A DNA stretch of 64,000 bases from Stictocephala bisonia (Eukaryota; Arthropoda; Insecta; Hemiptera; Membracidae): contig JAQJVL010000278.1 of the NCBI GenBank assembly GCA_035578905.1, positions 1,109,963-1,173,962 of the forward strand. The letters run 5' to 3'. Under the pieces are notes generated by a model that was not told where the DNA came from, searched no databases, and saw only the letters and a list, made by a program, of their open reading frames with translations. The stretch's first letter is position 1. The number at the start of each line of letters is the position of its first letter. This document shows positions 12,001-21,000 of the stretch, one piece after another. The translations under genes and the position numbers were made by a program.

Positions 12001-15000
12001 TAGCCTAAATACATAACACAAAATACTTTAGTTAAATCAACTCCTTCATAATCTGTCCAACTTTTCTTTGCAGCCTTTTGGTGCAATTTTGGACCATTTC
12101 TCCAAATCCAGCCATTATCTAATAGTTATTAAATATGATTACTCATGTTAAATATATATTGAACGATACACTCAACTCATGATGCTAGTCTGTTCAGTTT
12201 GTTATGGCTTGCCTAGATTCTAAATGATTGCAGGAGTTCAAGTTACTTAATAATTACGAGGGCTGTCCAGAAAGTAACCTTCGTTTGCTCACTGTGGGGA
12301 AAGTAGAAGGGGTAGGGCTGCCATCTTGCGCTGGCATGCACAGCAGATCAATGGGCATCCAGCCGTATTAGAATGAAGGTGGTCCTAACGCTAGTTTGTT
12401 TTCAGTCGCTTGTCGAAATGAGTGCTGCAATAAAAATTCCTGCGAAGCATGAAGTTCTTTCTGTCATTATATTTTTCATAGCTGAACAGTATTTGGCAAT
12501 GGCAATTCACAGAGAACTTTGTGCTATTTATGGATCAAATGTAATGAGTGCAGGAGATGTTCGGGAATGAGTTTGTGCATTTCAGAGTGGCAGAACAAAC
12601 GTAAACAGGCCGTCTGTGGTTAATGATGATCTGGTTGAGAAAATCAACGCATAACTCTGTGACTACCGAGGCTTCACTATCTCAGAACTTTTGGAAGAAT
12701 TTCCACAAAAAAAAACCAGGACTGTTTTGTACGAGGTAATGACTGACAGATTAGGATACCGGAAGTTTTGTGCTCGATGGGTACCAACAATTCTGTCAGA
12801 AAACCATAAAACTCGAATGAATAATGAATAATGAATGACAGAATGCACTTCATGGGAACTTTTATTGCAGCACTCATTTTGACAAGCGACTGAAAACAAA
12901 CTATGACAAACAAATGACTTGCCGTGCTTGTCAGCGCAAGATGGCAGCTCTACCCCTTCTACTTTCCCCACAGTGAGCAAACGGAGGTTTCTTTCTGGAC
13001 AGCCCTCGTATCATTCATTGTAGCATGTCCTCCTAAGCAGTGTTTGAACTTTAAAAATGTGTAAAATCTATCGCAATTCCATATAGTTTTTTTAAGTAGC
13101 TAGAAAGAAGATAGGATAGCTTGATTAGATTAATATTAATGTTTAAGGGCTGCAGATGACAGGATTCTGGGCTCTTCCCCACTGGCCACCTACAATCATT
13201 CTGGGCTCTTCCCCACTGGCCACCTACAATCATTCTGGGCTCTTCCCCACTGGCCACCTATAATCATTCTGGGCTCTTCCCCACTGGCCACCTACAATCA
13301 TTCTGGACTCTTCCCCACTGGCCACCTACAATCATTCTGGGCTCTTCCCCACTGGCCATTTACAATCATTCTGGGCTCTTCCCCACTGGTCACCTACAAT
13401 CATTCTGGGCTCTTCCCCACTGGCCACCTACAATCATTCTGGGCTCTTCCCCACTGGCCACCTACAATAATTTACATTAACCTCTAAAATCTGTAATGCT
13501 AATACAGGTGTACTCATTATGTATTTTTAGTATGGCTTTAAAACCATCTGATTTTATTTTATCTTAAAAATAGCTATGCTAAATATTTGTTTCGTTACTT
13601 TTGATTTGAAACTGTACATTTTATGGGACTCCATGCATATTTCGTAACATACAGATGAACTAAGAAAGGACTTTTCAAAATTCCATTATAAATAGCCTTT
13701 AAAAGAACCTTCTCATCTCATAAGATCAACAATGACAGAGGATAGTTTTTATATTAAAAAAGAACAACTACTAAACAAAAACATTAAAAAATATTTGTTC
13801 CGTTGCTCTTCATAGTCCTACTAATTTTAACGTAACCACAGACCAAGGCTGAAGTGTTACAAGCAAAGCTAATGAGACTTACTACCAACCAGCACAACAG
13901 AGGCTAAGGTGACACTAGACACTAGCGTGTTCACTGATAGGATTGGCACTTTAAGCATTGCATGGATATTTAATTCCATAAGAAAATTGGTCCTCATCTA
14001 ATTTCATGAGCCAGGAAGAAGATTAACTCTCTAATTGGCAAACGCTGTAAATATGGCATTTGTGATTGTTGCTGTAGTGGCAATGCTGGTTATACAGCGT
14101 TTGGATTGGCGCCGCTATTTATATTAGTAATGGGTCTAATTTTAATCCAAGGGAATTAATGTTATACTGTAGGAAAGAAGAAGACTTCCTATATATTTTG
14201 GTAAATAAATTGATGATATTGCTTTAAGTTTTATTGTAATTCTCTATGTCACAATTGACATCATCAACCAGCTGATTCTCAGTAGCTTCTAGCACCGTTT
14301 GCAACCGTTTCCATAACAAGTGAAGTAAAGTGTATCTTTATTTATTATTTCGATTATGCTATTATGTGGTTTTGTAGATAGTTATAGAATGTATATAGTG
14401 TGTATAAGTCTTATATGAGTATAGTAAATATGAATAAAAACTAGTGATCAATCAAGTAACTTGCATGAGTTGATTGCAGAAAATGTTTTCTCTCTCCATT
14501 GCGCAACAATGGATTTCCCTCTCCAACGATAGTTGTACAATCATGTTAAAAAATACTTAAGTCATGTGGACACAGTACTAAAAAATACTTCCACGTTACT
14601 GGTAGATTTAGTTACCTGTATTTAATATAATAATAAAACCAGCTAATTTTGCCCATAAGAAGAGGACACAGTCTACTGTGCAGTCTCGTCATGATACCTA
14701 CCGTATTTTCTAATTACCGTGTTCTTGGATAGAACAAAATGAACTGTTTTTTTAGTAAAAATATGTTTTCATTATTTAATGATTGTTTGCATTTAATATA
14801 AACCAACGAAATCATGAATAAAAAAACATGTTCAATGGATTAAATAAAACGTATTATAAATCACTAAATTTAAATAACACAAACACCATCGAGCAAACTA
14901 TGTAATCATAGCAGCCAACCTAATTAAGATTTTGAACAAACTATACACAATAGACGTAGGAGATGTATTGTGGGGGATATTCATTATCTTGCTTGCTCTA

Positions 15001-18000
15001 CCTCTCCAACACGCCTAGAACAATGGCCTGGTCTATAATGAATGTACTGTATTGATGTTGATGGCATTTTTGAGGATAGCCTTACTGACTTTTCTTCAGG
15101 TACTGAGGATATTTATGACACCAATACAGACGATATTGAACAGTGGTATGGGGAACATACGACCGACATTGACAACCCAATAACATGTCAACCTACAACA
15201 TCTACACAAATAATAAGTCCCAGACCCAATAACAACCCTGTATATGTCCCTAACTACTCTCATGAACCTAAATGGATTTCAATTTGCCCCCCTGAATTAG
15301 AAAGTAGTATTGATTTTATTAGTTAGAGATTCTTCAACTGGAACTAAATATTTGCCAACTAGAAATGCTTCACGAATTGAATATTATTTTGCTTTTCTTA
15401 ACACAAACTATTTTGAGGATGATATCTTGTGAAACATATCTTATGTGCCACGAATAAAATTGACAAATAAAGAAGTCTAGAAAAAATTGAAACAAATAAT
15501 AACAAAAATTCTCATGGCTTTACCAGTTTCATTTAATCATTTTGTTAGTCCTTGGGTCTCAGTTGAAAAATAAAGGAAAATTGACAAATAAAGGAGTCTA
15601 GAAAAAATGGAAACAAATAATAACAAAAATTCTCATGGCTTTACCAGTTTCATTTAATCATTTTGTTAGTGCTTGGGTCTCAGTTCTTGTAGAAAATCAA
15701 AAGCTCAATATTTTGACAGCTCACCTACTAGTTGAAGAAGAGCGGATGAATACTTTTTAAAGTAATGAAAACACATTGATATTGGCAACTTAACAGACCA
15801 ATATCAAGAAATGTTGTTAATGTGGAAAACCAGGTCATGTAAAATTTAATTGTTATAAATTAAATGCATCTAGATCAAACAACATGAAGAGTACAAATAG
15901 GTGTCCCTATTGAAATAAAGTAGGCCATGTTAAAAAGGATTGTTTTAAATTTAAGAGATTTAAAACTGATAATGTAAAAAAATAAATTAAAAGAAGAGGC
16001 TTTTGTAGTTCTGAGTAAAACTTTGTTAATCAACACTTATGAAACTCTTGTGACATTAAAAGTTAAAATCCAAAGTTAATGAAACAGAATGGATAGATGT
16101 AAAAATCACTAATGCTTTGTTCCTGACATACAAATAAATTTATTTTCAGTTGGTCCAGCTCTTAATAAAGGATACACAATGATTACTGATGGTTCAACTT
16201 GTAAAATTCTTAATGATCACGGAAATGTTTCAGTAACTGCTTATAGAGATGCTTATGGAAAATTTTACAAAATGAATTTTGAAACCAACATTGAGATGTC
16301 TATGTTTGGAAAAGAAGAGAAAAATCTGAAGATTTAGCATCTGAAAATGGCCTATCAGAACATCAGACATGTTAAGAAAGTTTTGAATATATGTAATGAA
16401 CAATTTAATTAAGACAATGAAATAGTTTGTGAAGCATGTGTGCTAGGGAAACAGCCAAGGACATCATTTAAGAAAAGTAATTCTAAGTCTACTAAAAAAG
16501 CAAACAATTTTCATGTTGGAAATTCAAAATATTTTCTCTTATTTAAAGATAACTTTTCTCACTACAGATTTGTATACTTTCTAAAGCACAAAAGTGAAGT
16601 GACTGACTGATCATTTGAAGAATTTTCTAGCTTTGGTCAAAAATCAGATAAGTGAACATATAAAGGTTCTGCGCTCTGATTGTGGTACTGAGTTTGTTAA
16701 CAAAGAAACTGAATCATTTTTGACTAAACTAGGAATTTTTCATCAGAAAAGTATAACTTATTGTCCAGAGCAAAATGGAAGAGCAGAAATAGAAATAGGA
16801 GCATTGTAGAAGCAGCTAGATCAATGATGACAGCAAAACAAAGAGTTTTGGGCTTAAGCAGTTAATACTGCTGTGTATGTACTAAATCACACTAGAACTA
16901 GTACGGTTGATGATAAAAGTCCATATAGTATGTGATTCAATGCAGAATATAACATAAAGCAATGAAAAATATTTCGTTCTGAAGTTTATGTACAAGAGCC
17001 CAAAGACAAAGTGGTTTGAGAAAGTCGGATATCAAATCAAAGAAAGGAATCTTTGTCGTTATGCTGAATATATTTATACAATGTGAACACAAAGTAGAAA
17101 TAAGTTGTAATGTCATATTTAATTCTAACAGTATAAATGATGGTACTAGAAACACGACAACAGCAGATATTACACAAATAGATTATGATAGCGATCCAGC
17201 ATAAGTTGATGAGGACATGAATGATAGCCAGATTGTTGAAAATGAACCAGAAGAGACAGCTAGAGCATTTATTGTTCAAGAGATACAAGAAGAAAATTAT
17301 GAATAATAACAAATGATGCAAACTATTTGAGAGATCAAAGGCAATTAAGAAAGCTGAAGAGGTTGGAGGATTATGAAATAAATCTGTTATCCAATGCTTG
17401 TGATATGAAAATTCCAGAGACTTACAATGAAGCAATGAAAAGTCAACATTCTGATCAGTGGAAGATTGCAACTGATCATGAATTCAGAACTCTACAAGAA
17501 TCTTGGACTGAGGTTGAGAATACAGACAATTTACCTACAATTGATACAAAGTGGATATTTAAGAAAAAGGTAAGTGACAATGGAAATACAAAGCAAGATT
17601 AGAGGCTAGAGGATTTCAGCAGAAAGACCGGTTTGATTATTCTGACATCTATGTGCAGTTGCAAAATTATCAACTATAAGAGTTCTGGTAGCGGTAGCTA
17701 ATCAAATGAGTTTGCCCATATATCAGATGAATGTAAAAGGAGCTTTTCTACATGGTGATATAAATGAAAATATTTACTTATCTTTCTACCTCAAGGAGAA
17801 TTCAGTTTTTAAACTAAACAAATCAATATATGGACTAAAAAGATTACCAAAAAATTAGAACAAAAAATTTAGTACAACTATTGAAAAAGAAAGATTTATA
17901 AAATCAGAGGCTGATTGTTGTCTTTAATCAAAAAAATAATTCAGTTAGAACATACATATTGTTGTATGTAGATGATCTACTTATTGTTAGAACTGATTAG

Positions 18001-21000
18001 ATACTTGTTGAGAGTATCAAACAACAGTTTGCAATGAGATATCTTGAAAAGTTTCTACTTATTTGGGAATATAGATTAAACATGAAATCTCCTCAGGCAA
18101 AACAACATAAATTCAAACCAATTATCTGAAGGAATTTTCTACAAAATTTAGAATGGATTATTGTAAACCTGTATCCACTCCAATTGATCCAAACTTTAAA
18201 ATAAATCTTTAAGTGTTTCACTAGTTTCTAATTAGGGTGATAAACAATTGGAAGACAAATGTGGAAAACTGATTGGTTGTCTCATCTATGCAATGATGGC
18301 AACAAGACCCAATCTTTCCTTTCCTGTATCTTTCTTAAGTACTGTATCTTTCTTCTGTATCCTAATGAAGAACTGTGGACAGCTTTAAAAAGAGTATTGT
18401 GTTACATACAAGGAACAATTAATTTAAGCTTGATTTATATAAAGGGTAAATGTCTCGAGTTGCAAGGCTATGTTGATGCAGATTGGGCTGGTCACTACAA
18501 TCCACTACAGGTTATTTATTCAAGTTGGGTGAGAATACCTGATATTGGTCATCAAAAAGCAAATATCAGTTTCCTTACCTTCTACTGAAGATGAATATGT
18601 AGCTTTGAGTACAGCTTGTTGGTGTAAAATTTGTTAAACGATATGAAGATACCTCATTCACAAACAGCTGTGATATTGAGGATAATCAATCAGCTGTGAT
18701 ATTTGAGGATAATCAATCTGCTATACGAGTAGCAAGTAGCTCACAAAGTAAAAGGCCCAAACATGTTGACGTCAGGTACCACTTCATAAAAGAAAAAGTT
18801 AAAAATAAAACGACTGAACTGAAATAGCCTATATATATATTTCATCAGAGAGCCAGCCAGATAGCTGACTTGTTGAGGAAACCATTGCCAAAACCATCAT
18901 TTGAAATTTTAAGAGTTGTACAGAACTAGTACGGCAATGTAAATATTGAAATATATGTTTTTGTGTTCAGATATTGCTTTTATTGTGGGTGGTTGTTGAT
19001 TGCAAAAAAATCAAGTGTTATAATAAATGTCTGAATGTGAATGACATCTATTATGTTAATTTATGACAGGTGACGTTAATTCTTTACTGATTTAAAAGAA
19101 CTGTTTAACATATGTTTTGTTATTGAATTGTAATGGCTTCTTACTGTGTTCTTAAAATAAAGTTGAGTTTAAATACAATAAATAATATGTAAACTTATAG
19201 TTTAAATATTTAATGTATTGTCGATACTAAAATAATAACTGTGACAAGTAAGACCAAACATTTCCAAATGAAATCTAAATTAGCCAAGTGTTTGTGTCTT
19301 TTATCAGCTGTTTGAAATAAAATATCAAATTAAATTAATACCAATGTTACTCTTATAGGAAAAAAGTTGAGGAACTGTTTCTATCCCTCAGGAAGAGAAT
19401 TACAAAAAATCCTTTCTTAGTGGGTCTCTATGATGCAAATTTAATTGTCCTCCAAATTTCATCAAAATCTGTTCAGTGGTTCTGGAGATTTCGTGATTAG
19501 TGAGTAGGTCTACAATCATATTAAGATTGACTATTAGAACAACCATTCTCTTGATATGATACACATAAAAATAAACGCCATCTTTCAGCCTTTCATTAAC
19601 TTAACTACAGTATAAGATGAAATGAAAAAGCCTTTATTTATCTGATGAATTTAAGAGCATGTAGATAACTCTACCACAGAATAAAAGTATACATTAGAAT
19701 ATAATAACAATATCAAAAGCACAAATGAATAACAAAGCAAAGACAAATAAGAATATTCGTCCTTGCTCTTTTAGTCAGTTAGCATAACTATCAGATAAAC
19801 TGACCATTTTTAATTTGGTAAGAGATAAAGGAAGATAAAACACCATCAAAAGCTAATCAAATAAAGTAAAAAAAGTAACAAGTTTCTCATCCATGGAGAA
19901 TATTGTCAGTAATATGAAGAAGAGTAGTGCCATGATAGGAACAAAATCCGAACTAATTTTGACAACATTTTTGTTTTCATCCTGGTAAAATATAAATTAT
20001 TGTTGATTTACCAATTGTTTGAAAAGGGCAGAAAGTATACTGACAGGCCTAAAATTAGGAGATATTTTATTATTTCTCAGCCAATAAACCTGTGCTCTTG
20101 ATCTTTACAAATGTAATTTGTTTCATATACTTAATTAATGCTAAAAACAATTATTTACCTTTTAAATTATAAAAATTGCTCTTTTTAAAAATGATAATCA
20201 TAATGATTAATTGAGTTATACAACAAAAATTTAATGGTATGTTTTTTTAACTCACATTAACCCTTGGTCGCATTGATTCCGATTCTTGATCATCCAGCTG
20301 AGTTGCAGAAAAGGGCTGATAACCACTGACTGTTCTGTCTGTTCCAGACAGTTTCCTTTCCAAACCTCTTGGTCTCTTAAAACCAGCTTGTTCTGGACGT
20401 TTAGGTGTCCTAGGAATAGCAGTGATAGCACCAGACTTTAACAATTTTTTTGCAACTTCTTTAGCATTTTGAGCCTCCATTGGTCTTTTTTGTATTGGTG
20501 TACGCTCTGGTTCTGGTCTTGGAGCTTTAAGAGCTTGCAACGCTTTTTTCTGAAAAATAAATACAGTAGGAATAAATTTACATTACAAAGTAAATAGTGT
20601 ACTTACTCTACGTCTTGAAGATATAATGATAAAAGTTAAACTAGAATAAATAATAGAAACTACAAATAAATGAAAGTTAATATTTTTAATACTATTTTAG
20701 GCATTCAAGAAATTTCTCTCGTTAAATGAAAAACTACTTTATTGATGGAATTTTGTAATAGGCCTAATGTGAGATAGTGAATCTAATAGAAAAATTATCA
20801 ATTTCAAGAGACGGTAGATTGATATTTATTAATTTTATTATAATTATTTCGTAATTTTGTAATCAAAATTAGTTAATGTACCTTCCCTTGAGACATAAAA
20901 ATATATTTAAAAAATGTTTAACCACTACATTAGAACATGTGGCCTTTTGAAGTGATGAATTTAGCTGAAAATCTGCATTAAGACAAAACTGCTCAAAGTA

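Larger units (their letters stand above)
11956..20255 (-). other. Nelf-E intron 2 (8.3 kb)
   Basis: Holds a snap-back mariner (12257-13008), a 34-bp minisatellite (13164-13469), the copia relic (about 15330-18930), and a LINE fragment at 19860-20110. A short repeat at 19440-19505 includes ATTTCATCAAAATCTGTTCA, a motif common in arthropod retroelement tails. Nothing was recognised at 13500-15040. Confidence 0.82.

Noticed and set aside
13164..13469. CRISPR-like array
   Set aside because: The 34-bp units are directly adjacent, with no unique spacers, in an animal intron; it is a minisatellite.
16937..17471. Minus-strand ORFs opposite the copia
   Set aside because: They are antisense shadows of the copia polyprotein with hydrophobic, low-complexity translations.
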